In this document: in pieces, positions 24,501-38,400 of the stretch
How the letters are laid out: the number at the start of each line of letters is the position of its first letter
Position numbering within the stretch: position 1 is the stretch's first letter
Assembly (NCBI GenBank): GCA_022113835.1
Contig: JAILWY010000016.1
Coordinates: 3,758,501-3,822,500, forward strand
Reading direction: 5' to 3'
DNA: 64,000 nt
Source of the DNA: Atopsyche davidsoni
Taxonomy: Eukaryota; Arthropoda; Insecta; Trichoptera; Hydrobiosidae
The notes under the pieces: model-generated
What the model was told of the DNA's origin: nothing
The model's database searches: none
What the model saw: only the letters and a program-made list of their open reading frames with translations
Translations under genes and position numbers: made by a program

Positions 24501-27500
24501 ATGCACAAAAACAACTGTCTGTACTCGTGCTCAGCACACTCGGAAATATTTACCTCTGGCAAGATTCAACCAATCACATGTACAGGTCAGTTATTCTACA
24601 TTATATTATGTCATCTATAACCTCCACGTAACTGGAAATGAAGATGTTTATAAATTTATTTGATTGTGAATTTTATTCACACGTATACTTAAATAATAAT
24701 TGTCAATGCAGAAGCATTGTAAGTAACTAAATTTATTTCTCTAGGTGCATATTTTCAATGAACCGTCCCGTGGTCGTTGTTGAAACTGCCTTGATAAGAG
24801 AATCCGTTTTGATCACAACAAACAACGGAGAAGCATTTCACGGGAATGTAATGCCTCGGAAGTCTCGTACAGCAAAACCTCCAAACAACTCGGACAGAGG
24901 ATGTTCTCCAAAAGATAGTGACAAAAAATCAAAATCTGACTTTCACGTGTTTATTGACAAAGATGATTGCATATTGATCAAACTTAAGAGGTTACCTAAT
25001 ATTCACAGAGCAGTTGACATCTGTTGTGACAATAAAGGAAACAACTTTGCAGTTTTGCAGGTATTTTTAATAATTTGATCCTTCACTATATTTATAACCT
25101 CTCATAGAACACAAGCAATTTCGTTTTTATTTTTAATTGAGAGGTGGCAGAGTCTAAAGAATATTCATTTCATAACGTCTCCGTTGACAGTTAATACAAA
25201 ACCATTTTGTAAGTTTATGTAAGTTCATCACTTGAATTAGTTCACACAAGTTTTTAATACATTTAAAAGAATCACTATAACCATTATTATACAACAACCT
25301 ATTAGCACAAACTGTGGTATGGCAGCAAAGAGATTAATCCAAAAGAACCTTAGCATGTTAAAGTTGTGTATTATTTTTTTGGCCTCTCTAGAACGGCTAA
25401 CGAGTAGCTGATTGTATGTCACTTTTCTATAGATAATGTACAATAATCTTATGTTTGGTTTACAGGTCTCTCCTAATAGTGGGTTGATAGAACTACCACA
25501 AGTGACGTCGTCTCAAATGACTACAGATATGTCGGCATTACTGGAAGAATCAAACGAATACGACTTACTTCATGATGTGACTATAAAGGTACTAGAATTA
25601 ATTATCAAAAATTCTCGTTTTATATACTATTTTATAAAGGTTACTTAACTAACATGATTTTAGGTTGACAACCATGTGTTCCACGCCCATCGCTACATCT
25701 TATCAAGTGGAAGTGAGCACTTTGGGAAGCTTTGTGATTCCCAAATCAACAAAAATAATACATCTGATAGTGCAGAAAAAATAATTATCCAAATTGACAA
25801 TGTCCACCCTCAAATATTCCAACAAATTCTTCAATACCTCTACACGGGAAAGTCTGATCTCACTACCCCAGGACCATGTACAATTAGAATTCCAAGAGAA
25901 AAAAACAATTCTAACATAAAAGACCAAGTGGAAAATGATAACAATTCAGATATGATAGTAAATGGAAATGCAAATGAAGCAGGTTTGTTTTTCTCTAGTA
26001 AAATACTTGTGCTACAAAAGAACAGGACTTGGTCATTCTTCATCATTTGGCAGAAATCTGGTCTTAGTCACTTCATTGTAGAATGTGACTTAACCTGCTG
26101 ATTTCTACTATCATCAATAATTTCGCCTGCTAATAATATATATTTGTAACACAACTTTTTTTGTATCTGTGTCTTTTTTCCTAAATAGCATCAATTATTG
26201 CTACTTGACTCGTTAAAAACAAAATTACATTTTTTTACAGAATTGTCAGCGTTTGAGGTTTACACTAAAAAAGAGAAGGGTAAAAAAACTAAATCAAAGA
26301 AAGAAAAAGATAAATTAAACAAAGAGAAGGTTGACACACAAAATGAGCTGTTTTATGATCCTGTCAGACTCTTACAAGAAGCTGCTAAAAAATTGCTAGT
26401 GATTGGACTTTACAAAATTCTTTCAAATTATCAGTAAGTTATAAATTTAAATCACGTCACCTCGAAATTCCTTTCTACTAAAATACAGAACACATGCATC
26501 TACTTGTTTTAACAATTTGCTTTAAAATTGTGTTTATTTCAGCTATATGAATGGGAATGTTCTAATCAAAGAGTCGAGTAATAAAATTAAAGACCAGGCT
26601 TTGTGTTTCGATCGCCAGAGCTTATCAGACCAATGGGACACAAATATAAAATGTTCAGATGGCAGTATCATCAAAGCACACCGATGTATATTGTCGGCTA
26701 GACTTGATTACTTCAACGGAATGTTTGCTCATAGCTGGACTGAGGTAGTTTAATTACCTGCCGTACAAATATTTAATTTGAGTCACACTTTGTAAATTTG
26801 AATCACTTTTTGTTTTAGAGCTCTGCAAATTCTACGGTCTCTCTGCCAATGAACAAAATACTCTTACAGCCAATTATTGACTTCTTATATACAGACGAGT
26901 GCCCTGCTTTGCAGCAATCGGATGATATTGAATTTCTTTGCAACATTCTTGTGATCTCTGACCAGCTCTTCATCACCCGCTTGAGAGAAATGTGCGAAGT
27001 CGCATTTGCAAATTTATTGACATTGAAGAATGTTACCGAAATATTTCAACTGGCCAATACTTATAACTGCCCACAACTGAAAAAATGTTGCATGGAATAT
27101 ATTTCACTTAATCTGCCAACTCTGTTGGAGAGCAAGTCTCTAGAAGCTGTGGACAAGAATCTACTGGAGGAGTTGACGGCGTATTATGCTGAATTCAATC
27201 CTGTCATGTCGAGCAGAGTCATCACTCCCTTCTCGGATGCTGTATCTGATGATGTGATTATGTCACATTTTGATAGTTATCCGGTGAATTTGGATGATGA
27301 ATGTGAAGAAGAAGTTATCGAAGACATGAAAAAGGATGTACTGAGCAGCGGAAAGAAAAAAACAAGACCAAGAAAGATCAGTTTCACCGAAAGCGAAAAG
27401 ATTAGGAAAAGAAATGAGTCAGTTAGCTCCATCACTTCTCTCGATCTCTCAACTGAGAATGAAGGAGTTACTCTATCGCTGAGTAAAATTTCCAATAATA

Positions 27501-28670
27501 CCGAAGAGCAAGAATCCAAAACAAATGGATGGGTGAAAGTATTGAATTCTCAGCAGAAACAAAATAAGCTTGTTCAAGCTCGACTCAAAGTAATCAACGG
27601 CATCAGAGAGAACTCTATGATCTTAAATTGTCAGCCAGAGTCATTCACAAAACTTGTGAAAAAAGACAATATTAACTACGACAGAAGTTTATCAGCGAAC
27701 AGCCCGCCGATCCACAGCCCCACTCTCCAGAATAACACTTATGAATTTGCAAATCAATCCCCAACCTCGCCGAGTTCTACTCGAGATTATGATAATTCGC
27801 CTGGTGCAGAGTACACGGGAAGGAGTCCACAAACCCCACTAAACATAACTATAGTTACAAAGCTATCTCAAAAGCAACGCAAGAAACTGGCAAAAGAACC
27901 AACAATTGCAGAACAATTGGATAAACTGAATACGAAATCATCGATCTGGGATAAAGTTGATGATTCTCCGACTACTGACTTGTCACCGACTAAAAACCCT
28001 TGGCAGAAGATTGAAAGCATGCCTGTTCTTCTCCAAAGACAGAAAGACAAATTAACCTTCTCTGATATTGTCGAGGACGAACGGAAACAGAAAGAAAACT
28101 TTTCAAAAATGATGACAAAACCTTTAGTACTTACACAGGTAAAGTTGTTAATGAGTTCAGCTTTGAGTTTGTGAAAGTTAATTGTTTATTTAAAACTAAT
28201 ATAACTTCATTATTAATTATAAAACTCCCATCAAACATCCATTGTAGGAAATACAGAAATTACTTATCATATAATACAAATTCCAGATCCTCTTACATCG
28301 TTGACTAACTCATTGAGCTTTTTCTGTAAGATATGTCTAATGATTACGAAGTATGCTTTTTGTTTTTATTTATACAATTATTTTCGAGGTTTTTGCAGAC
28401 TACAAGGCACTGGATGTAAATTACTACATCGGCAACTTCAAAATAGTATTATGTCAATTTATGAAGACGTCTCACCTAAAGTGAAATTTCAGTAACTTAG
28501 TGATTAACTTCTTACCATATATTTTATTATTTCAGCTTGAAGATCAGGCAATTGAAGAATTGACAAGATTATATGCTTCCACTTATGCAGATGATGAAAA
28601 AATAACTGTGAAGAGAGTCGCATGTCACCAGATCGCGCCCCCAAAATGGATAAACAAAACATTCAAATAA
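21531..28670 (+). CDS. IBTK: inhibitor of Bruton tyrosine kinase homologue
   Basis: Large BTB adaptor; in mammals it is a substrate receptor of a Cullin-3 ubiquitin ligase. Fourteen exons: 21531-21704, 21961-22147, 22293-22510, 22883-23080, 23334-23564, 24131-24267, 24436-24585, 24745-25060, 25466-25588, 25664-25982, 26241-26433, 26543-26744, 26819-28138, 28536-28670; 3,903 bases, 1,300 residues (human about 1,353). In order: ankyrin repeats (about 59-145, LLHMAASRGRRGLAQWLL), RCC1 repeats (about 150-420, VYVWGSNTN, VWACGHGEGGRLG, LSCGLNEHHQLGQ, LYTWGLNGGQLGHP), first BTB (about 565-745, VDNHVFHAHRYILSSGSEHF) split by a lysine-rich insert (KKEKGKKTKSKKEKDK), second BTB (about 770-870, IKAHRCILSARLDYFNGMF), a long disordered serine-rich region, and the conserved C-terminal segment starting LEDQAIEELTRLYAS. 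All splice phases agree. Confidence 0.95.
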
Positions 28671-29595
28671 CTGATAAAATTCTTGACCTCTGTTATTATT
28701 TACGTTTACTTTTGCTATTACACTGTAATAGAGCTGTTAGGGGTAGCTGTCATAAAATATTTCATTATTATATAGTTTATTTTATCGTTTTTCTGTCATT
28801 AATAAGTTCTGCTTTTTACTTACTATAAATGTACTGATTGAATTTCCGATTAAATAATTGTCACCGTCACTTTTAATCTGCAACACCAAATTTTATTTAG
28901 GCACCTACTTTTACATAAGGTGTTCAAACAGTTTCTTGAAACTTACATAAAAAAAACTTTTCAATTATTTTTGTTGTATTTGTAGCTGTTTCACGTAAAC
29001 ACAAATGCATGATTAAGAGTATTTTTTAAACACAGTAATATTATTAATTCCTCACATTTGGGCCAAAATATGTAAGATTATTTATAGCTGGTTTGAATTT
29101 ACACAGTACTCCAATTTTATCAGTAAATTAAGCAAGAGTGGTATTTAAATCACTGTAGAGCAGGAATGCACAAGCTTGTTAAGGCCAAGAGCAACATCGA
29201 CTCACTTTGGTTCAAGTAAAGCTACCAAACAAACAAAAAACTATCTGAACTGTTACTAAGTCTCTGGTGAATAGTCTTCTTTTAACAGTTGTTTGATGGC
29301 TCCCAAAATATCAAATGCATGCAAAATGCAGTCTATAGTCTGTGCATCACTGGTGAACAGAAAGGTGCAAATTAACAACTACATCCAGTATCACTGTTCA
29401 GTCATACTCACTTTAATAATTATAGGAAATCGATGGATAGGAAGGTAAATAAATAAAACCTTAAGTTTTTACCATTTTTCATGTTAAATAATACTTTTAT
29501 AACTATTTTTGCAATAACATTATAACACCATATGATCTATTATCAAACACTCATTGATGACTCCTTGTTTTGAAGCTCACAATACTGAATGGCAA
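28671..29595. other. convergent 3' flanks of IBTK and mS37
   Basis: AT-rich 925 bases, probably the two 3' UTRs. No gene or repeat recognised. Confidence 0.5.
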
Positions 29596-29961
29596 TCAAT
29601 AAGACCTAGTTGGAGATGGAAATTTCCTCAATATTTTATTCAATTGCTTGAATCCCATCTTTTTCTCACCAGCTACGAGAATCCCTTTATTTTCTTGCTC
29701 TTCTCTAATTGCCATAGTTTCTAAATGATTAGTATAACACTTCTGGAAGTTTCCGATTTCTTTTGAACACGGTTGTTGGTCGAATTCAGATGTTTTCAGA
29801 CAGGCTAGCATTATAGTCATTTCTTGTATACAGCACACATTATTGGCTTTATTTCCTTTCCCTGAAACTGCATTTTTCAATTGCATTGGTAATAAAGGTT
29901 GAAATGGTACATACTCCCCCTGGGGTAAACGAGCGGCCAATAAAGTTTGTGGGAGTCTCAT
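29596..29961 (-). CDS. CHCHD1: small mitoribosomal subunit protein mS37 (CHCHD1)
   Basis: Component of the small subunit of the mitochondrial ribosome, imported through the MIA40 disulfide relay. Intronless, 121 residues. It has the twin CX9C signature of a CHCH domain: Cys44 to Cys54 (CIQEMTIMLAC) and Cys65 to Cys75 (CSKEIGNFQKC), each with nine residues between. The N-terminus is basic (MRLPQTLLAARLPQG) and the C-terminus lysine/arginine-rich (KQLNKILRKFPSPTRSY), suited to rRNA contact. Size matches the family (about 118 residues in human). Its start codon lies 517 bases from that of the divergent NEURL2 gene. Confidence 0.9.
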   Translation of the reverse strand: MRLPQTLLAARLPQGEYVPFQPLLPMQLKNAVSGKGNKANNVCCIQEMTIMLACLKTSEFDQQPCSKEIGNFQKCYTNHLETMAIREEQENKGILVAGEKKMGFKQLNKILRKFPSPTRSY

Positions 29962-30478
29962 ATTGTTACTTAATAAATATTAAATTAAAATTATTGGCAA
30001 TGATCACCTTGTGAAAAATAAGGCTTGTAACTGTCAGTTCTTTTTTTATATTTGAGGTTATGAATATTACCACAGACAATAAACTTGTACAATTTACAAT
30101 TTTTTTCCTTTGAGATTTATTACGTGATACTTTTATTTCAATATAAATATGTTTAAATGGTTATTGGCCTACTCATCTCAGTATTCTTTAAAATAATTTC
30201 AGTGTTAGGGGTGTTTTTGTATTTTTTTTTTCTCTTTGGATTAATTTATCTTCAATACTTATGGTTGATAACTGAGTTGTCTATGATTAAAATATTTATT
30301 TTATAATTAAAATTAAAACGTACGTCATATACTTGCTGCCTCTGCTGCTATGCCAAAATGTTGTGCTATAGTGTTAGATTGTTTTTCTATAATTATAAGT
30401 CATCGTTAATATGAGTGGTATGAAATATTCATAAAAATCTCGCATTAATGTGGAGTGAACTCGATATAATTCATTAAA
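29962..30478. promoter_or_regulatory. probable bidirectional promoter region, mS37/NEURL2
   Basis: 517 bases between divergent start codons. Any promoter for either gene must lie here or within a 5' UTR intron, neither of which is visible. No TATA box is in a convincing position. Confidence 0.4.
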
Positions 30479-31812
30479 ATGTTGTCGAGATTCCACCCTT
30501 TCCACGGATCAAATATTATTCTCCAAAATGACAACACGGTCGCATACAGAAAGGCAAGCTTTGCTAATGCATTAACGTTCAGCGAAAAGCCCCTACTACC
30601 AGGCGAGATATTTCTCGTTGAGATTGAGAAAAATGAAAGGGGTTGGAGCGGTTACATGAGGCTGGGGTTGACTCAGTTGGACCCTCAAATTGCGGCTGGA
30701 GGTAACCGTGGCTTGCCTCAGTATGCTCTTCCTGACCTTGCCAACATGGGAACTTCCTGGATCTACCCTATATCTAAGACTCAAAATAGTGTGATGTTTG
30801 AATTAGTGAATCAGGGGATTTCTCAAAGAAGTGACAGCCATTCTGTACCACGGGAAAGCCGTGGTGTCAGAACTCCCCGAGGTTTCATATCTAAAATAGT
30901 CTTAAAACCTTCTATTCTCAGTGGTTTTCCTCAGGATATATTACCAACGGACACTGGCAGTAGGATTGGTGTGTTTTTTATTCCTATTGACAAACAAGAT
31001 GATGAGGAAAACGATCTTGCCGAAATGCACTTCATCATAAATGGAGAGGACCAAGGACCTTCCTCCAAAGATATTCCATACAAAAGGGGTCCTCTTCATG
31101 CAGTGGTGGACGTTTACGGAACGACCAAACAAGTCAAAATTGTGCAGCTATATGGAGGTAAAATGTTTATTTTTGTTTTTTACATCACAAAGAGAAAATT
31201 TATATTGGTTATTGTAAGGTGGTGTGCAAAATTTAGGGTCATTTAGAATAATTCGGATCTTATATACTCATGTAAATATAAAATTGTGTAGTAACTTTTT
31301 TTAATTATTAGAAATATCTTTCCATATGAAGTTGAAAATAGAAAGCTACTATTTAAGGCAAATTTGCCTAATTGTAATTTTGTGAGCGTCTTACATCATT
31401 TCTAAATCTGGCACATTTTAATTCGAGGAGCCGCCCACCATACCCACAATTGAGTCTAACAATTGACAGAGAGAAACCAAATTTCATTCAGGAATTATTG
31501 AATTTATCTTCAATAAATAATAAAAGCCCTTTCACCTCTACAAAGCCTATAAATAATTTTATCAGCATAAAAAATTTACTCAAAAATCGAATCATTCATT
31601 TAATTTTGATCTTCTTGCAAGCAGTATTTGATTGGATCTGTTAGGCCTTTCGCATTAAATATAACATATTCATTAATAATGTTATTTTTGTTTTTTCAGT
31701 TATATCTCTTCAAAACATGTGCCGAGATGCTATTCTACAATATGTGAGAATCCAATCTGTGAAATCCTTGCCTCTTCCCAAGTCTTTAAAGGAGTACCTG
31801 CTGCAAGCCTGA
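30479..31812 (+). CDS. NEURL2: neuralized-like protein 2 (NHR domain plus SOCS box)
   Basis: Predicted substrate receptor of a Cullin-5/Elongin ubiquitin ligase; the vertebrate orthologue (Ozz) acts in muscle on beta-catenin and sarcomere proteins. Two exons, 30479-31157 and 31700-31812, give 263 residues. Exon 1 holds the neuralized homology repeat: [20 protein letters not shown] at the start, then [32 protein letters not shown], and near its end [18 protein letters not shown]. Exon 2 is the SOCS box: [13 protein letters not shown] with the BC-box pattern, then [14 protein letters not shown]. Single NHR plus SOCS box is the exact NEURL2 architecture and separates it from Neuralized itself, which has a RING finger. 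Confidence 0.93.
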
Positions 31813-32415
31813 GCAGTATAAACCGATATCATTATTTTTAAGCTCCTTATACACTAAAGCAAATCTTATCATCAATATTTTAGATACATTCCTGAAAGTG
31901 AATACTTGTGTGATAATAATTAATGTTGTACGTATTAAGGGATGGTTTTTTTTTATTTTTTGATCTGTAATTAATTATTGATTTCCTGTACAGAATAAGA
32001 TTTGTACAAAATTGTATTTAAGGTATACACACTATACCAATTCAGAGCTTTATCTGACAATGTTTTTATTTCTTGTATATTATTGATCCTATAATGTAAG
32101 AATTTATTACTATCATAATACTCAATGGTTAAAAAATTAAATGAAAATGTATGTAATGAAACGTATTTATCTTTTTTTAATACAACTTTTTCTTATTAAA
32201 ATGTTGTTTTTACTAATAATCACCATCGCCATAATAATCATTCAACCCAAATTTCGCCAACACTTGTGAAAATAAACAAAGAACTAATAAATACTATTAC
32301 TTCTTTAAAAATTCAGAGTTTTATATATTCAGTTAAATGAAGAAGATAACACTAAGAACTGAATGTGTCTTTAAAAGGGAATCAATGTTAGTAATAATAG
32401 TCTTCATTTTTCTTA
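31813..32415. other. convergent 3' flanks of NEURL2 and ADCY10-like
   Basis: 603 bases of AT-rich sequence, presumably both 3' UTRs. No further feature seen. Confidence 0.5.
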
Positions 32416-35400
32416 TCAGAACCTAATTTTTGGGCTGGGTAAAGTAAATGGATAGATGCGTTGAGTTTGTGGCGACTCGTGATAATTTATAGTAATTTCA
32501 TTCTCACAGTGGTCTGTCCACATATTTTTCTCCAGTTCAGTCAATTCATTAAGCCACGCCTGAAACAATATATCTTTTCATTAATACATCTAAGGCATGG
32601 GGTGGTCAAACCGCGGCACGCGGGGTGTTTACTTTTGGCCCGCGGAGCATATGCAAAATATATATATGCATATATTTTACAAAACATATTTGGACAAGGA
32701 GAAATATCCTGGATTATACAAACATGCTCTATCGATGATTTCGCTATTTGGAAACACTTACATGTGTGAACAGATTTTTACTCGAATGAAGCATATTAAA
32801 TCTCATATGAGAACACAAATTACTGTTGAGCATTTGGAAAACTGTTTGCGTATAGCAACAACATCAATCGTTATCAACATTGATGCACTTATTTCTGACA
32901 AAAAAAATCAGATGTCTCACTAAAATTTATTATATTTTGTTTATATTCTATTATTATTTTCTTCAAAAACACTATATTTCTTGCTCGCATTGTATATTAA
33001 ATGAAATTTTGTTGTACGGCCCGGTAGGAAATCTCATATCCTTAATCTGGCCCGGCTGCTGAAAAAGGTTATCATTCTTCAGCTTTAGTAAATGTGAGCC
33101 TTCACCCCGATTACAAAAAAATCTGTAGAGCATTCTGATAATTAAACATTTTAATATCCTTCAAAATGGATTTTAAATAATTATGTATTGTCTAAGCCTA
33201 AAGTGTCAAGAAGAAAACATCCTATGCATGAACTAAAAAATCTGCAAAATTATATATTTGATATCACAACAAAGTTTATATATTATTTGTCATTCCTTCA
33301 AATCCACACACCTTAATAACGAGGACAAAGGTTAATATATAATACCTGGGAACTTTCATTTTAAATTCAATAATCACAAGCATTGAGCTGAATAACCAAA
33401 CAATACAAATGAAAGTAAATCGATAACTGCATAAATGTGGAGAGTTAAAACTTTTACTGATAATTTTTTTTATTAATATATTTACAAACCTTCCTCGTAT
33501 GGATGATGATATGCTTCAAAACCCTGTGATTTATCTCACTAGCCATTGCTTCCGACTTGTCTAAATATTGTTTAGCCTGATCATCATTGTTCATAATATG
33601 ATAAAAGTACGCTTTCATGAGGTAATATCTATAATTAAAAATCATTAATTAAGAAATTTGGTGCTTCTACGCACCCGGGTACATATATTAAGACAATTGA
33701 ATTATTTTTAATAGAACAGCTTGTGTAAAGCTAAATAGGGGATGCTACTACCATTAGCGGTGATAATTTCGAATAAGCACATTGTACACTTGTGGGATTC
33801 TCATGTGTAAAATCTTACTGGACTCACCGAGGATTCGGATCCACCTTCTTATAGACGTGAGCAAACTTTTTTAATAAATTCCTGATAAGTTCGAGTGTAC
33901 TTTTATAACTTGGGTTCTTTTCATTGATCTCCATTACTAGACTAATCATGAGTCCTTCGGAGATCCTCAAAACAGAGTTGCAATTTGTTTCTACAATTTG
34001 AAGGGTACGAGCATAAGATCTCGCCTTCTCGTCCCATTTGGCAGCCGTCTCCCATGCAGTTGTTCTTATCGCTCTGTAAAAATTAAGAATTAAATGGATT
34101 ATTTAAGAATTTATATTTCCTTTGAAATAGCCCGCTTCTTATTTATGGAAATGAACCTAAGAGGTTGTTTTAATTAAAGTAAGCATGTAATAATCATATA
34201 AATCATACACAAAATAGAAAGAAAAGAGTAAAAAAGAATAACAGAATAACTCATAGTGGAATAAATACCCAAAACATGAATAATTGGATTTATTTTCATT
34301 TGGCTATACTTTATTGTTTACTAGATTAGTTGACTAATACTTAATTAGTCAATTAAATGATAAATTTTTGTAGCAGTGCAGTTCTAAATAAAAGTCAAAT
34401 AAATTACTCCTTACTTGAACCAGCAATTTATAAACTCATAACTAAAGTATTCACCGAAGCCACATGCAGATGAAAAAATTCCACGTATGTTCATTGGTAG
34501 AATGTAACTGCTCCCCTTGCTCTAGCGAGAACTTGGAACAATACTTATAAGGCTCTACCATGTACCCTGTATCCAAGTGTACATGAAGTATTATAAAATA
34601 ATAATAGGCTTTATCTGAAACAAAACATGTACCATTTGTGCAAATTTTATTAGAGGTTATTTAATTTTAATTATTTTTTCAAAATTTATCTGCGTTCATT
34701 TTACTGTAAACTTTACCCACTTTGATGAACAATCTTAATTTTTTTTTATCAAATGCCTTATTCAGAGAAATAAAACTGAAGGCTTAGCGAAATGATCTCA
34801 AGAAAGAAAATATTCAATAACTTACTGTAATGAGTATCTAGTATTTCAAGCTCATGCATCATGTTAATTGCCTGTGTTATGTAGAGCTTCCCGCAAATGA
34901 CTTGAATAATGCGAAATAATATGTAAATATGTCGATCAGTTTCTTTATTGGGTGAACTGTGTTTGATTATCTGCATCATTATATCTCCTAGACTCAAAAT
35001 GTTTTCATCATACTTTCGGATTCTGAAATGTTCTAGATAGTTGTAGTTTTTTTATAAACGAACGTTCAAAAAATATATTTTTTTTGCAGCTGCTGATAAA
35101 AACAAATAAGCAAAAACTCTTGCAGCACTAATCAATACAAACAATGTACATAAGTAAGTAAAACTTACGTGAAAAAAATAATTTCTGCATAAAGGCGTGA
35201 AACAGATTCCATTTCAATAAAGTCCAAGTTATAATTTACGTTGGAACACATTTTTAGGGCATATTTAATCATCAGAGCACAGATATCATTCTATAAGTCA
35301 TATTATAGATCCTGCTATTAATATTTGAAATAATATTATAATTAAATCATTATAATGTAACCGTACCTTGTAAAATAAATCCGCAACTCTTATCATATTT

Positions 35401-38400
35401 TTGTATACCTTACACATAAGGGTGAACGAATTGTTAGATCTTATAGCTAAATTATAAGACCATATAGCGGCTAACTTGGCTATGTCTCCTCTCTCACTTT
35501 TCTAGAATAGTTAATACATAACAGATATTCTAATTGAATGATAATAATATTTTTAAATAATTAATTAAAATGCATACCAAGTATAATTTGGCTAGATGTC
35601 CCAGTGTTTCAGCTATTTGATTAAGGTATGTATTTTGTACGCTTTCAACATGAGATAAAGTATGGCTTTTACTAATAAAATTTTCTAATTTCAGCTTAAT
35701 CTCTTCAAACAAAGTTTTTATTTTTATTTTATTTCTAAAATAAATATTAAAAACAAACTTATTGGGTGCCAAGCAGTGTTTTCGGTAATAATAATGAATT
35801 ATTCTTTTTTTATACTAACAGCGATGTAGGGAACGGATATCCAAACAGTTCCAGTGCTTTTAAGAAACATTTTTCAGATTCATCCATTTCTTTGTAATTA
35901 TAAAGAGCATGACCTCTCACAGACATAATTCTTCCCATGATAAAATTAATTTGCCATTTTATGAAATATTTATTGTTTTGGGCCAGAATAAACTTGTGAC
36001 TCTTTATTGAAGTAACGTTAATAATAATAAATAAAATCATGTTGATAGATACTCATAGTGAATATTATTAAAATAAGCATATTAAATACCTTAACGAATT
36101 CTCTAAGCTTAAAAAGCAACAATAGAGCTTTAGGTGTGTTTCCAATGAATATATTTAATTCTGCATATTCTAAATGGGCTTCAATTAGCTTATGGTATTG
36201 ATCTGTAATTTAAAAAAAAATATTTGAATACTAATAATATTCATTAAATCATGAGGTCAAATCAGAAGCATTTTCTGAATCTAAAAATTTTCTGAAAATC
36301 ACCCTCCCAACTTATATTATAAATTTTTAGGACAGTTTGGTTCTTTAAAAAAATGTTAAAATGTCAGCAAAATGTGATTGTAAACCAATACTTTTGGAAA
36401 TTAATATAAATTTTAATGCATGCACTTTAGTTACAAGTCAGAAAATTTAATTTAAAAAAAACTCATTAGAAACAAATATGAAATCTTATTTTAGCATATT
36501 TTTTTATCAAATTAATTTAAAATTTAATCAAATAACATAGAAATTGTATTAAATATAAATATTTGATTTGAGAAAGAGACCTGATTGATGACTATGCTGG
36601 ATTATTTGTTTGTACATGGCATTCAAAATCATTTCACATTCACAATTCTTGAAGTTTAGTCTCAAAGTGGGTGTCACTTCATCGGCAGAATCATCTGTAT
36701 GTTAATACATAGATATTTAAAAAATGTAAATTAGTAATACTTTAATCGCATAGTCTAATAAATCATAAATAACAAAGTTACAAAATCTGACTTACGAGGA
36801 ATCGAAGTATTTTCACTCTCAAGTAATGGTGGTGGGTTCTGTATTTATAGAAAAAAGTCAATTATTTTGTTATTTTTATTATATAAAAATAATAAATACT
36901 ATATCAAATTTTAACCTCTGTAACAATAGAAAACCTCATTTTTCTGTGTAAAATTCTCGGATAATTATTTGTTGGTATGTAAAGAAACTGCTTTAAATCC
37001 TAAAATGAGAATTAGTCCGTTTTTCATATATTGATAAAAACATTCACAAGATGATGACAAGATGACAATAATGAAAAATTACCTTAGAAGCTTTTTTTCC
37101 CAGTAACTTTTTAAATTGTCCTTGTCCGCAAGCCACGCAGGTTTTTGTATTCTTTTCAAGATACATAATAGCCCTTCCATGAAACTCATGCTAAATTAAT
37201 TAATTTATTTAATAGGTGATTAAAATTAAGAATGTTTAAATTGTGAAAACATTGAAGAATCAACAGTAACTAATTATACCAATGATATTAAATAAAGATA
37301 AAATTAAAATGAATAGTAATATTTCAGAACATACACTACTATCGGCTTATTATAACATTTTTTTTTTAATTTCAAATAAATTAGTAATTTTTCAGTTTTG
37401 AATTTTGACAGAAGAATTAGAATATTGACACAATTTATTCCATGGACATAAATTATTTAAGAAAACTACACATGCCTCTATTGTATTTGTATAATATGCT
37501 AATTCAATTAATTGTTACTTCCAACCTTCTGCTTTTCTGTTAATAAATTGTAGGTACAAGTGTAAAACATCATGTTGCAAAATCTAATATATCCACACCA
37601 TGCATATTTTGGTAAATCGCTTTCCTTATCTAAAAAAATATTATTTACATTTATTTTTATGAAAACTTAGCAGAATTTGATATAATTAATGATTTCAAGT
37701 ATATCGGTAACCACAATATTCTTACATGCAAATGTATCTGAAAAAACTTAACTGTTTGATGATGATTCATTATTTCACAAAAATAAATAAATACAAAGCA
37801 TAAACTAAATTTAAAATATATAACCATCCACAGTAATCCCAATACACCGACAACGACTAGAGCTTTTGTCAACAGTTGGAATATCAGGAAGAGGGCGTAT
37901 AAGAACTGAAGTTTCTTCGCCTGTGAAGTCACCTCCAGCACACTCTAAAAATCCTATATCAAAAATTCTCACTACCGCTAAAATAAATTTAATTTAATTT
38001 AATATATTTATCATACTTTATCAATTATCCAAAATAATTTTTAAAATATACCTTTAGCTGCTTGTCTGGAGTTACATTGCATAATAGCCATTAGCATATT
38101 TCTACTAAAAATCTCACCCAACACAGAGCTGCATTTCAAAAAGACCTTTTCAAAAGGCGTAAGCGAGTCATATGTCTTCAAAAATATCACTATAAAAGTA
38201 CCAGAATTATGTATAACAAAATATAAAATACCGAGTCCTGTTAGTGGGCATCATCACAATGATACTAATCAAATTGAAAAGAATTATTGCCATATTTTTC
38301 CTTCAATCCGTCAAAAATAAAATTCATCAATGTACCTTCCATAGTTTGCGCTCCTCCTATATTTTCAACAAATGAGTTTGATGGAACCTCAGCCACTTTC

